A DNA stretch of 64,000 nt. Source: Cognatitamlana onchidii. Its GTDB lineage: Bacteria; Bacteroidota; Bacteroidia; Flavobacteriales; Flavobacteriaceae. Under the pieces are notes generated by a model. It worked only from the letters and a program-made list of their open reading frames with translations. It did not search any database and was not told where the DNA came from. Positions 8,866 through 18,229 of the stretch are shown one piece after another. The DNA lies in NCBI RefSeq assembly GCF_004804355.1, contig NZ_SRWZ01000001.1, positions 62,001-126,000 on the forward strand. Direction: 5' to 3'. The position numbers and the translations under genes are program-made. Each line of letters starts with the position of its first letter. Within the stretch, counting starts at the first letter, position 1.

Positions 8866-10281
8866 ATGCTATTTAATTCACTAAGTTTTATACTGTTTTT
8901 AATCATCGTTCTTGCCCTATACTATGCTAAAATCCTGAACTGGACCAATAAAAAACGTATGCTTCTGCTTTCTAGTTATGTGTTCTATGGTATGTGGAAT
9001 CCGCCTTTGGTCATTTTGCTTTGGATATCAACCATGGTAGACTGGACAGCAGGTAAACGTTTGGCTGTTGAAGAAAACCAAAAGAAACGTAAAATGTGGT
9101 TGCTACTCAGTATGCTCGTAAACTTGGGGTTTTTGGGTTTCTTCAAATACGGCGATTTTCTACTTGAGAATTTTGTAACCATAGTTAATAGTATCGGTAT
9201 AGATTTTAAAGCCAAACCCATGGATATCATTCTTCCCATGGGTATTTCCTTCTACACCTTCCAGACCATGTCTTATACAATAGATATGTACAAAAGAAAG
9301 ACCGAACGTGCCAGAACGTTTTTGGATTTCGCTTTGTATGTTACCTTCTTCCCACAATTAGTGGCTGGACCTATTGTTAGAGCTAAAGAATTAATTACAC
9401 AGTTTTATGAGCCTAAAAAAGCGACTGCGAATCAATTCATCTGGGGATTATTTTTATTGACCATTGGATTGTTTCAAAAAGTAGTGATGGCAGACACCTT
9501 GTTAGCAGGAACATCAGACAAAGTATTCGGTTCTAGCAAACTCTTGCACGGAGTTGACGCTTGGGTTGGTACCATTGCATTTTCTGGACAAATATTTTTT
9601 GATTTTGCCGGATATTCCACCTGTGCCATCGGAATTGCCTTAATGTTAGGTATTATTCTACCAGATAACTTTAAATACCCCTATGCATCCCTTGGTTTTT
9701 CAGATTTATGGAGACGCTGGCACATTTCGTTATCTAACTGGTTACGCGATTATTTGTACATTCCATTAGGTGGAAATCGCCATGGTATAACTAGAATGTA
9801 TGCCGCTTTAATGATTACTATGTTGCTTGGCGGTTTATGGCATGGCGCCGCCTGGACTTTTATGGTTTGGGGCGGTTTACACGGAACTTATTTAATATTA
9901 GAACGATTACAAAGACGTTACTTACCCTTTGAGATCACTAAATGGAACGGTATGTTTCTAGCCTTTGTAACCTTTAGTTGTGTGAATATTACATGGGTAT
10001 TCTTTAGAGCCAGAACCTTTGAAAAAGCATGGGACATGATAAAATCCATGTTCTATATGCAAATTGCAGGAGAAAAAATATTGGATACCTTTACAATTGT
10101 AAAAATATGTACGGTAATTGGAATCATGTTTTTGTGCCATTGGTATATGAGGAATACCTCCATGAAAGAGGTATCGCTTAAAACATCACCTTATGTTTTG
10201 GGTATAGTCTGGGCTATTATGACATTTCTATTAATCATAGCTCAAGGGAGCGGCGAACAGTTTATTTATTTTCAATTCTAA
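8866..10281 (+). CDS. MBOAT family O-acyltransferase (AlgI/DltB-like)
   Basis: 471 residues, polytopic. AlgI-type signatures are present: FFPQLVAGPI (161-170), LWRRWHISLSNWLRDYLYIPLG from residue 281, and LGGLWHGAAWTF with the conserved membrane histidine at 326. These enzymes pass an acyl group across the membrane to a periplasmic SGNH-like partner that modifies a glycan or cell-wall polymer. The two SGNH-like genes immediately upstream fit that arrangement. There are no polymer synthase genes nearby, so the acceptor cannot be named. Confidence 0.88.
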   Translation: MLFNSLSFILFLIIVLALYYAKILNWTNKKRMLLLSSYVFYGMWNPPLVILLWISTMVDWTAGKRLAVEENQKKRKMWLLLSMLVNLGFLGFFKYGDFLLENFVTIVNSIGIDFKAKPMDIILPMGISFYTFQTMSYTIDMYKRKTERARTFLDFALYVTFFPQLVAGPIVRAKELITQFYEPKKATANQFIWGLFLLTIGLFQKVVMADTLLAGTSDKVFGSSKLLHGVDAWVGTIAFSGQIFFDFAGYSTCAIGIALMLGIILPDNFKYPYASLGFSDLWRRWHISLSNWLRDYLYIPLGGNRHGITRMYAALMITMLLGGLWHGAAWTFMVWGGLHGTYLILERLQRRYLPFEITKWNGMFLAFVTFSCVNITWVFFRARTFEKAWDMIKSMFYMQIAGEKILDTFTIVKICTVIGIMFLCHWYMRNTSMKEVSLKTSPYVLGIVWAIMTFLLIIAQGSGEQFIYFQF

Positions 10282-10302
10282 ACCGAAATAACCTTCCAAC
10301 TT

Positions 10303-11586
10303 ATGAAAAAACAAATCCTTGTAATTGCTATAATACTTTCATTATCAAACGTATATAGTCAGACTAAAATTTTAAAAGCAAAAGCTTATTTGAATGTAGA
10401 AAGTGGCAAACTGATAAGTCCCGCTTTTTTAGTTGTTGAGAATAATATTATAGCAGCTATAAACCCCAGACGCTTACCTGACGAAGCAGAAATTATTGAT
10501 TTAGAAGACAAAATTCTGTTACCTGGACTTCTCGATATGCACGTACATTTGGACTTAGATTTTGTGAAAAACTACCAATTTTTACCAGTTACCGAAAATG
10601 GTAGTAAAGCGACTTTACGAGCTGCTAAGAATGCCAAGAAAACATTATTAGCAGGGTTCACAACTGTTAGAAATATTGGTCAAACTAACCCTACGAAAGA
10701 ACTTATAGGTGTCTCATTAGCAGAGGCTTCCGAAGCAAATTGGATTCCATCACCAAGAATTATTCCTTGTGGACATATGATAGGTATAACAGGTGGTCAT
10801 GCCGATATTGCCATGATGGGTAATTATGCAGAAGGTGTTTTTGATTTAGGCTTTGAAAATGGCATGATTAATGGAAAAGATGAGGCACTAAAGGCGGTAC
10901 GTTATCAAATAAAATATGGCGCTAAAGCCATCAAAATTATGGCTACAGCGGGAGTTTTATCATTAGAAGAATCTGTTGGAGCACAACAAATGACTGATGA
11001 TGAAATGAAAAGTGTTATTGGTGAAGCGCACAGGCACAACTTAACTGTCGGTGCTCATGCACACGGAACAGAAGGAATAATTGCAGCCATAAAAGCCGGT
11101 GCAAACTCCATTGAACACGGCTCATTACTTAATCAGGAGTCTATAGCTCTCATGAAAGAACATGGAACCTACTTGGTGCCAACCACGGGATTGGTTGATG
11201 AAATCATAAAAAATTATGATAAAATGGACAATCGCTTAGTTAAAAAAGCCAATTACATCTTACCTAAAGCCAAAGAAAGCTTAAGATTAGCCATAGAATC
11301 GGGTGTTAAAATAGCCCTTGGAACCGATGCTCCTTTAATTCCTCATGGCCAAAACATAAAAGAGCTTTATGCTATGATGGATCGGGGAATGACTGCAAAA
11401 CAAGCTATTCAATCGGCCACCATAAATGCCGCGGAATTATTAAATTTACAGGATCGCGGCAAAATTAAAACAGGGTATCTAGCTGATATAATAGCCGTAG
11501 ATAATAATCCATTAGAAAACATACAAACTCTTTCTACGATTAAGTTTGTAATGAAAGATGGTCAAGTATTTAAATTAGAAAAATAA
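10303..11586 (+). CDS. Exported metal-dependent amidohydrolase, copy 1
   Basis: 427 residues with a signal peptide ending near YSQ. The amidohydrolase barrel has HVH (His80, His82), the AKAIKIMATAG strand with the bridging lysine, later HAHG and IEHGS histidines, and GTDAPL with the catalytic Asp. This is the imidazolonepropionase/Xaa-Pro dipeptidase-like group, which in Bacteroidota is often secreted and acts on N-acyl amino acids or dipeptides. It follows the MBOAT gene by 21 bases. Exact substrate unknown. Confidence 0.85.
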   Translation: MKKQILVIAIILSLSNVYSQTKILKAKAYLNVESGKLISPAFLVVENNIIAAINPRRLPDEAEIIDLEDKILLPGLLDMHVHLDLDFVKNYQFLPVTENGSKATLRAAKNAKKTLLAGFTTVRNIGQTNPTKELIGVSLAEASEANWIPSPRIIPCGHMIGITGGHADIAMMGNYAEGVFDLGFENGMINGKDEALKAVRYQIKYGAKAIKIMATAGVLSLEESVGAQQMTDDEMKSVIGEAHRHNLTVGAHAHGTEGIIAAIKAGANSIEHGSLLNQESIALMKEHGTYLVPTTGLVDEIIKNYDKMDNRLVKKANYILPKAKESLRLAIESGVKIALGTDAPLIPHGQNIKELYAMMDRGMTAKQAIQSATINAAELLNLQDRGKIKTGYLADIIAVDNNPLENIQTLSTIKFVMKDGQVFKLEK

Positions 11587-11592
11587 TTATAC

Positions 11593-12777
11593 ATGACAGC
11601 CATAAAGTCTAAAAGAATTGAATCCATTGACATTTTAAGAGGCCTTGTTATGATTATCATGGCTCTGGATCATACGAGAGATTACTTTCATTACGGTGCT
11701 TTTTTTTCAGATCCTACAGATTTAGAAACTACGACACCATTTTTATTTTTCACGAGATTTATAACACACTATTGCGCTCCTGTTTTCGTGTTTTTAGCAG
11801 GCACTTCAGCTTTTTTATATGGAAGGAATAAAACGAAACCAGAACTTTTTAAGTTTTTATTTACTCGAGGTTTATGGTTAATTGTTCTTGAGGTTGTTGT
11901 AAATAACTTTTTCTGGTGGTTTGATATTTCTTATAGCTTTATTGTACTTCAAGTTATATGGGCGATTGGTATTAGTATGATTGCGTTGTCTTTACTTCAA
12001 TTTCTTCAAAGAAAAGTGCTTCTTGTTGTTGGTTTCGTTATTTTGTTTGGTCATAACATATTAGATTCAATTGTATTAAAAGGGGACAGTCTCGCAGCAA
12101 TACTATGGTATATCTTACATCAGGGCGGACAGCTTGCTACAGGTCCTAATTCGGTGATTGGTGCTTACTATCCTGTCTTGCCATGGATTGGTATTATTAT
12201 TTTGGGGTTTTGCCTAGGAACATTATATGACAAAAGTTTTAAATCTAGAACACGACAAAAATGGCTGATTATTCTTGGCTTTGGAGCTGTTATATTATTT
12301 TTTATAGTACGAGGACTTAATGTTTATGGAGACTTATCGCCTTGGTCATATCAAAGCACCACAACCAAAACCATAATGTCATTCTTTAAGGTAACAAAAT
12401 ATCCGCCATCCTTAGCTTACTCCCTTATTACATTAGGCCCTGCCCTGTTGTTTCTTTTTGCTATAGAGAACATTAAAAACAAGATTACCGATTTTCTTTT
12501 AGTATTTGGCAGAGTGCCACTATTTTACTATTTCCTTCATATCCTAGTTATTCATCTTCTTGCTGTACTTGGCCTTATTATGCTTAACGGTAATTGGAGA
12601 GATATGATACTTACAGCAAACACTTTTAAAAATGCGACACTTATAAACTACGGATATTCTATTGCGATTGTATACATGGTATGGTGCTTTGTTATTGCAC
12701 TCTTGTATTACCCCTGCAAACGTTATATGCTTTACAAAGCTAACAACAAAAATAAATGGTGGTTAAGCTACCTATAA
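11593..12777 (+). CDS. DUF1624 membrane protein (HGSNAT-like acyltransferase fold)
   Basis: 394 residues with about ten membrane segments. The start SIDILRGLVMIIMALDHTRDYFH is typical of DUF1624, relatives of heparan-alpha-glucosaminide N-acetyltransferase; the HTRD histidine is the conserved polar position. The family is suspected to move acyl groups across membranes. It lies 6 bases after one amidohydrolase and 13 before the other, so all three are probably co-translated. Activity is inferred only. Confidence 0.75.
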   Translation: MTAIKSKRIESIDILRGLVMIIMALDHTRDYFHYGAFFSDPTDLETTTPFLFFTRFITHYCAPVFVFLAGTSAFLYGRNKTKPELFKFLFTRGLWLIVLEVVVNNFFWWFDISYSFIVLQVIWAIGISMIALSLLQFLQRKVLLVVGFVILFGHNILDSIVLKGDSLAAILWYILHQGGQLATGPNSVIGAYYPVLPWIGIIILGFCLGTLYDKSFKSRTRQKWLIILGFGAVILFFIVRGLNVYGDLSPWSYQSTTTKTIMSFFKVTKYPPSLAYSLITLGPALLFLFAIENIKNKITDFLLVFGRVPLFYYFLHILVIHLLAVLGLIMLNGNWRDMILTANTFKNATLINYGYSIAIVYMVWCFVIALLYYPCKRYMLYKANNKNKWWLSYL

Positions 12778-12790
12778 AATTTAGAAAACA

Positions 12791-14209
12791 ATGAAATACA
12801 TGCTTCAATTAGCTTTAATGATTTTGATGTTTAATCATGTTTTAGCACAAAAATTCACACCACAAGTCCAAAAATTCATTGCCATTGATACTTCCATAGT
12901 AGCTATCACAAATACAACACTTATAGACGGTACTGGTGCTCCTATTAAACACAACCAAACTATCATTCTCAAAGACAAACTAATTCTAGAAGTTGGAAAC
13001 TCAGAGCAGATAGAAATACCTGAGATGGCCTTAATTATTGATGGTACCAACAAAACTGTAATTCCAGGACTAGTTATGATGCATGAGCATTTGTTTTATA
13101 CCAAATTTTTTGAAGATTGGTTTAGCATAGGACAAATGAGTTTCACTTTCCCTAGGTTATATCTTGCAGGTGGGGTCACCACCATGCGAACCGCAGGCAG
13201 TATACAGCCCCAATCTGATTTAAACGTAAAAAAGTGGATTAAAGAGGGCAAAATGACCGGACCTAAAATGGATGTAACCAGTCCATTTATTGAACGCGCA
13301 GGATCCCCTATAGCCGAACTTGGTTTTATAGAAAATACGAGTGAGGTTTCAGAAATTGTAAACTTTTGGGCTAAGCGAGGTGTGACATCTTTTAAGTTAT
13401 ATAATCGAATAACGCAAGAAGATATGGTTGTATGTATAGAGGAAGCTCACAAAAGAAATTTAAAAGTGACTGGACATCTGTGTTCCGTTACTTACGAAGA
13501 AGCGTCGAACTTAGGTATTGACAATTTAGAACATGGGTTTATGGCTTCCACCGATTTTATGGCTAACAAGGTTGTAAATCAGTGTGATCCGTTTGAAGCC
13601 AGACAATCCTTGAATGATGAACCTATTGACAGTCCAAGAGTGAATAAACTCATTGACTTACTAATACAAAATGGCACTACTATTACCACAACACCTAATG
13701 TATTTGAACCTTGGACGAATCGAGAATTAATCCCCGGTGGCGGCGAGTTGGCTGTTGCTCCAGATGTTCTTCAAGATGTTAAGAATATTTATGACAGACT
13801 ATCTGGTAAAGATTCCTTGCATCTAGTTCGTTTCAATAAAAATTTAATTTGGCTAAAACGATTTTATGATCAGGGAGGGAAACTCATGGCTGGAACAGAT
13901 CCTACCGGAGCAGGAAGGACTGTAGCTGGTTACGCCAACCGACGTACTATTGAAATTTTGGTTGAAGCAGGGTTTCCGCTTCAGGATGTTATAAAAATAT
14001 GTACTCTTAATGGGGCTATTTATTTGGAACAGGATGAACAGATTGGCACCGTTGAAAAAGGAAAAATTGCCGATCTTATTTTAATTAGTGGTAACCTTGA
14101 AGACCATATTAAAAACATAAGAAATATGGAGCTAGTCTTTAAGGAAGGTATTGGTTTCAATTCAAAACTCATGTTTGAATCTGTAAAAGGGAAAGTAGGA
14201 CTAAATTGA
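12791..14209 (+). CDS. Exported metal-dependent amidohydrolase, copy 2
   Basis: 472 residues with a signal peptide ending near VLAQ. Metal motif HEH (98, 100), a SFKLYN strand with the bridging lysine, GHL and EHGF histidines, and AGTDPTGAG near the C-terminal side of the barrel. Same superfamily as the gene at 10303 but divergent, so probably a different substrate. It is the last gene of the run; its TGA ends directly against the stop of the convergent DinB-like gene. Confidence 0.85.
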   Translation: MKYMLQLALMILMFNHVLAQKFTPQVQKFIAIDTSIVAITNTTLIDGTGAPIKHNQTIILKDKLILEVGNSEQIEIPEMALIIDGTNKTVIPGLVMMHEHLFYTKFFEDWFSIGQMSFTFPRLYLAGGVTTMRTAGSIQPQSDLNVKKWIKEGKMTGPKMDVTSPFIERAGSPIAELGFIENTSEVSEIVNFWAKRGVTSFKLYNRITQEDMVVCIEEAHKRNLKVTGHLCSVTYEEASNLGIDNLEHGFMASTDFMANKVVNQCDPFEARQSLNDEPIDSPRVNKLIDLLIQNGTTITTTPNVFEPWTNRELIPGGGELAVAPDVLQDVKNIYDRLSGKDSLHLVRFNKNLIWLKRFYDQGGKLMAGTDPTGAGRTVAGYANRRTIEILVEAGFPLQDVIKICTLNGAIYLEQDEQIGTVEKGKIADLILISGNLEDHIKNIRNMELVFKEGIGFNSKLMFESVKGKVGLN

Positions 14210-14761
14210 TCATTCTCTAAGTTTCCCAGCAAATACAGAAACCTTAGAATTAAAAGGGTTACCAGAAGCTCTTCTTAGCATTACAACTTGCCCGCAATGC
14301 CATAAAGCATCGGCTATTGGGCCATTTATTATATTCCAAAATGGTACTTCCGTTTCGGAAAGCTGCAAAGGGTAATCTAAATCTCTTAAAGCGTCTGCAA
14401 CGGTTTTAAAATTCATTAAGGTGCGTTTACGCGTTTCATCAAAATTCAACGTCGCATTGTTTTCATCTTTACTATCTAAAACACTATTTCTTATAAACTT
14501 AGACAACCCATAAATATGGTCTATCGTTTCTCCATTGGTTCTTCCAGAATCGCTCACCTTATAATCTAAATCTTTTGCTGATAAACCTTCTGTAGCCCAA
14601 TAATATCTAAAACCTAAGCCATCAACCATTCTAGCAGCCACAGTTCCTGCTGAAAAAGATTCAGGATATTCCGGGATTTCATAATAAGGCAAATCTTCTT
14701 TGACTTGTCCATAACAAATAGCTGAATATCCTAGTAAAAAAGCAATGATTACATATTTCAT
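14210..14761 (-). CDS. Exported DinB-like four-helix protein
   Basis: 183 residues with a signal peptide (cleavage near CYGQ). Helical mature region with TIDHIYGL and ALWHCGQV motifs, matching the metal-binding histidines of the DinB/YfiT superfamily; the third histidine is not obvious. Most DinB-like proteins are cytoplasmic thiol-dependent enzymes, so an exported member is unusual. It converges on the amidohydrolase with no gap and no terminator between them. Confidence 0.7.
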   Translation of the reverse strand: MKYVIIAFLLGYSAICYGQVKEDLPYYEIPEYPESFSAGTVAARMVDGLGFRYYWATEGLSAKDLDYKVSDSGRTNGETIDHIYGLSKFIRNSVLDSKDENNATLNFDETRKRTLMNFKTVADALRDLDYPLQLSETEVPFWNIINGPIADALWHCGQVVMLRRASGNPFNSKVSVFAGKLRE

Positions 14762-14797
14762 TTTTTATACAATTTGGTGTTTCCTGTTTTTCAAGTT

Positions 14798-15124
14798 CTA
14801 TTTTGGTTCTAAAGACATAACATAGTCATAGCTTTCATTTAGGTATTTCGCAACTGTATCTAAATCTTCCAACATATGGTCTGGAATGAGAACATACCCC
14901 TTCATTACAGCTCCGTACGATTTGTATATAGAAGATTGAAACTCTTTAATGTATTTTTCTTGAACGGCTTTGGGAAAGCGAATACCTATTTCTCCATCCT
15001 TGTTCAAAAGAGCAAACATATATCCGTTGGCAGAAGTATAAATCATAGATTTTCCTTTTCTGTCAAACCTTGGGCATTTATCGACCAAAGCATCAAATAC
15101 TTTTAACCTTTCGTTCCAATCCAT
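14798..15124 (-). CDS. TfoX N-terminal domain-like protein
   Basis: 108 residues. The middle and end (GYMFALLNKDGEIGIRF, then MKGYVLIPDHML and YDYVMSLEPK) resemble the stand-alone TfoX/Sxy N-terminal domain. TfoX regulates competence in some proteobacteria, but isolated domains in Bacteroidota have no known role. The start is ATG 15124; the longer frame begins with TTG at 15142. It sits between the DinB-like and M28 peptidase genes, all on the minus strand. Confidence 0.65.
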   Translation of the reverse strand: MDWNERLKVFDALVDKCPRFDRKGKSMIYTSANGYMFALLNKDGEIGIRFPKAVQEKYIKEFQSSIYKSYGAVMKGYVLIPDHMLEDLDTVAKYLNESYDYVMSLEPK

Positions 15125-15146
15125 ACCATCTAAAAAATTCAACTAG

Positions 15147-16526
15147 TTATAAACCATATTTATCGAATAAATACACTAGGGCTGTCATGGCGGCAGCTCC
15201 TAGTTCGAGCTCTCGTTTATTAACCGCATCAAATGTATCGTTACTAGCATGGTGGTAATCAAAATAACGTTGACTATCTGGACGTAAACCTGCCAAGACA
15301 TTAGTTTCGGTCTTTAAAGGACCAACATCTGCACCACTACTACCTTGTTCAAAATAATGAATTAGGTAGGGCTTAAACAACGTATGCCACTTCCCTATTT
15401 TACTAAATGCTGAATCGCTACAATCAAAGCTAAAGCCACGTGGTGTAAATCCGCCGGCATCACTTTCTAAAGCAAAAATATGGCGTTCTCCTTTTCGCTT
15501 CGCATCTTCCGCATATTTTTTAGCACCTCGTAACCCATTTTCCTCATTCATAAATAGCACCACCCATATAGTTCTTTTAGGTTTAATCCCTGATGCTTTT
15601 AGCAGCCTTAAAACGTCCATAGATTGTACAACTCCTGCGCCATCATCGTGAGCTCCATCCCCTAAGTCCCAAGAGTCTAAGTGGCCTCCTACTACAATAA
15701 ATTCATTAGGGTATTCACTACCTTTAATTTCTCCAATAACATTATAGGACTGCACGTCCTTTAATTGTTTACAACTCTGCTTGAAGAAAAACTTAATATT
15801 ACTGTCCAATTTAAGCATTGTACTTAAAAGTTCAGCGTCGTTAGTACTAATGGCGGCAGATGGAATACGATCTTTAATAGAAAGGTTATTATAGGTCATA
15901 CTTCCCGTGTGTGGCAGATCATCCAAACGCAAATTCATGGAACGTACAATAACACCCACAGCGCCATATTTTGCAGCCTCTACGGCTCCATTATATCTCT
16001 GATTAACGCAACCTTTATAGGCCTCGCTTGTATGTATTAAACTTGCTTGCATCGGCCTGTTGTAAAAAACAATGTTGCCTTCAATCTTATCCTTACCAAG
16101 GGAATCAAGTTCTTTAAAAGTTTTAACTTCTATTACCTGGGACTTAATCCCTAAAGCAGGTGTTGCTATTGAACCACCTAGGGCACAAATATTAACCGTT
16201 GTGGTTTTTCCTGGAGAAGATTCTATGTATGCATACTCTTTAGATCCCCTAACCCATCTTGGTACCATAACTGGCTGTAACCATACCTTATCTAATTCTA
16301 GTTTTTCTAATTCTGCCTTGGTATAAATTACCGCTTTTTCTGCCCCTAAAGATCCCGATAACCTGCTACCTATTTGATTAGATAAATGATTTAACCAATC
16401 GTAGCTTTTCCCATTAGTTAAGGATTGTGTATAAATTTCTTTAAATACTTGCTCGTCGGTCTGAGCCTGAAAACTCAGCCCAAATAACCCAATGCATAAA
16501 AGAATCAAAAACTTTATTTGTTTCAT
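15147..16526 (-). CDS. M28 family exported zinc aminopeptidase/carboxypeptidase Q-like
   Basis: 459 residues with a signal peptide (MKQIKFLILLCIGLFGLSFQ). The M28 metal site is complete: H282/D284 in GGHLDSWD, D294-D295 in HDDGAG, and the general base pair E328-E329 in MNEENG. A PA-type insert lies at about residues 115-260. Probably periplasmic or secreted, releasing amino acids from dipeptides. The start was moved 17 codons in to the ATG that opens the signal peptide. It may belong with the amidohydrolases across the convergent junction. Confidence 0.88.
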   Translation of the reverse strand: MKQIKFLILLCIGLFGLSFQAQTDEQVFKEIYTQSLTNGKSYDWLNHLSNQIGSRLSGSLGAEKAVIYTKAELEKLELDKVWLQPVMVPRWVRGSKEYAYIESSPGKTTTVNICALGGSIATPALGIKSQVIEVKTFKELDSLGKDKIEGNIVFYNRPMQASLIHTSEAYKGCVNQRYNGAVEAAKYGAVGVIVRSMNLRLDDLPHTGSMTYNNLSIKDRIPSAAISTNDAELLSTMLKLDSNIKFFFKQSCKQLKDVQSYNVIGEIKGSEYPNEFIVVGGHLDSWDLGDGAHDDGAGVVQSMDVLRLLKASGIKPKRTIWVVLFMNEENGLRGAKKYAEDAKRKGERHIFALESDAGGFTPRGFSFDCSDSAFSKIGKWHTLFKPYLIHYFEQGSSGADVGPLKTETNVLAGLRPDSQRYFDYHHASNDTFDAVNKRELELGAAAMTALVYLFDKYGL

Positions 16527-16683
16527 TCGCTTTTTTGATTTAAATATAGAACTTCTCACTAATATAAGAATGAACATTCATGCATAAACTTAAGTTAAAA
16601 AATGTTTAACCAGCGTAATGATTGTTAGTTGTTTAAGCCCCTCAAAAAGCGCGTCTTTTAGATGTGTGTATATTATTCAAAAT

Positions 16684-17535
16684 TCATTCATTATTCAACT
16701 GCGTCTTATATGATTCTAAATGCGCCATAACTTCTGGGGCTAATTCAGGTTCTTTTATATCCGAATATGTTTTTAGGGTATCATAGATAATTTTAGCAAC
16801 TATATATCGCGCGCTAGGTTTATCGTCTGCTGGTATGGCGTACCATGGAGCATAGGGTTTTGAGGTTCTATTTAGTGCATCTTCATAACAAACCTGATAC
16901 TCATCCCAAAGCATTCTTTCTTTTAAATCACTAGGCGAAAATTTCCAATTTTTTTCTTGCTTATTCAAACGTCTTAGGAGTCTACTTTTTTGTTCATCTT
17001 TAGAAAGATTTAAAAAGAACTTAAAAATAAGTGTGCCATTTTCTGCAATATGTTTTTCAAAATTATTGATTTGTTCAAAACGCTTATCCCAAAAGGCTTC
17101 ATCAATATCATTTAAACCTTGAACTGAAGGTATATTTTCTCCTAAAATATATTCTGGGTGCACGCGGGTAACCAATACATTTTCATAATGGGTTCTATTA
17201 AATACTCCGAATTTACCTCTTGCTGGAAGTGCAATATAATGCCTCCATAAATAGTCATGCTTTTTTTCTAAGTCTGTAGGAACTTTAAAGCTATGGACGA
17301 CAACCCCTCTGGCGTTAAAGTCTTTGAACACCTCCCTAATTAAGCTGTCTTTACCGGCTGTATCCATACCTTGTAAACAAATAAGAACAGCATATTTACC
17401 ATGTGCATATAAGGTATCTTGAAGTTTTCCTAATTCTTTTCGAATGTGCTTTAGTTCTGTTTTAGCATCTTCAATGACAACCTTTGTTTTTAAATCTTTT
17501 AACGAAATTTTGGATGTTACTTTGTAGTCTTTCAT
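16684..17535 (-). CDS. Polyphosphate kinase 2 family protein
   Basis: 283 residues. Walker A GMDTAGKDS (56-64), then the PPK2 signatures LWRHYIALPARGKFGVFNRTHYENVLV and FFLNLSKDEQKSRLLRR (each given here only as a landmark within about residues 95-190). PPK2 enzymes use polyphosphate to phosphorylate nucleotides, AMP or ADP depending on class. Length and motifs fit the single-domain group. It is a single gene, divergent from the flavodoxin-like gene. Confidence 0.9.
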   Translation of the reverse strand: MKDYKVTSKISLKDLKTKVVIEDAKTELKHIRKELGKLQDTLYAHGKYAVLICLQGMDTAGKDSLIREVFKDFNARGVVVHSFKVPTDLEKKHDYLWRHYIALPARGKFGVFNRTHYENVLVTRVHPEYILGENIPSVQGLNDIDEAFWDKRFEQINNFEKHIAENGTLIFKFFLNLSKDEQKSRLLRRLNKQEKNWKFSPSDLKERMLWDEYQVCYEDALNRTSKPYAPWYAIPADDKPSARYIVAKIIYDTLKTYSDIKEPELAPEVMAHLESYKTQLNNE

Positions 17536-17664
17536 AGAAATGGATTAATGAAGATTAAATATATAAAATGCTATTGATTTTATCATAATTGATATTGATT
17601 GTTTCTATTTTAAATAGCTTTTATCCTGAACAAAAAAGTGTTATTTTGAGTATGATTATTTATT

Positions 17665-18183
17665 ATGAGTAAAACTGTTATTATTCAAGCCAGTTCAAGA
17701 AGCAATGGAGACACAGGAAGTATTGTAAAGCACATACAGTCTTATACAAACTATGATATCATTGACTTAAAAACAAAGGACATTGGACACTACGATTATA
17801 ATTATCAAAATCAACATGACGATTTTCCTGGCCTAATGGCGTTTATTATTAGCCATTATGATACAATCATTTTTGCTACACCTGTTTATTGGTATAGTAT
17901 GAGTGGTATTTTAAAAGTATTCTTTGATAGGATTTCCGACCTTTTAAGAATTGACAAAGATCTAGGACGAAAGCTGCGCGGTAAAAATATGGCTATGATA
18001 AGTATAAGTAATCATGACGATATTATGCCTGGGTTCTCAATGCCGTTTAAAGAATCTGCTAAATATTTAGGCATGCATTATCTCGGCGATATTCATGCCT
18101 CTATAGAAAATAATGAAATTAGCGACCAAGTAAAATTGCGATTATTAAATTTTATAAAAGGTCTAAATACTAAGTGTCAGTGA
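17665..18183 (+). CDS. NAD(P)H-dependent FMN reductase / flavodoxin-like oxidoreductase
   Basis: 172 residues. N-terminal SSRSNGDT phosphate-binding loop and PVYWYSMSGILKVFFDR, the usual flavin-ring loop of the NADPH-dependent FMN reductase superfamily. Cytoplasmic and single-domain. The physiological acceptor is unknown. It ends 5 bases before a bidirectional terminator shared with the convergent response regulator. Confidence 0.8.
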   Translation: MSKTVIIQASSRSNGDTGSIVKHIQSYTNYDIIDLKTKDIGHYDYNYQNQHDDFPGLMAFIISHYDTIIFATPVYWYSMSGILKVFFDRISDLLRIDKDLGRKLRGKNMAMISISNHDDIMPGFSMPFKESAKYLGMHYLGDIHASIENNEISDQVKLRLLNFIKGLNTKCQ

Positions 18184-18187
18184 TTAA

Positions 18188-18228
18188 AAAAAGAAAGTCT
18201 AATAAAACTACTATTAGACTTTCTTTTT
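18188..18228. terminator. Bidirectional intrinsic terminator
   Basis: A 17-bp perfect stem (18188-18204 / 18212-18228) with a 7-base loop, A-rich and T-rich flanks, between convergent genes. Confidence 0.9.
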
Positions 18229-18229
18229 A

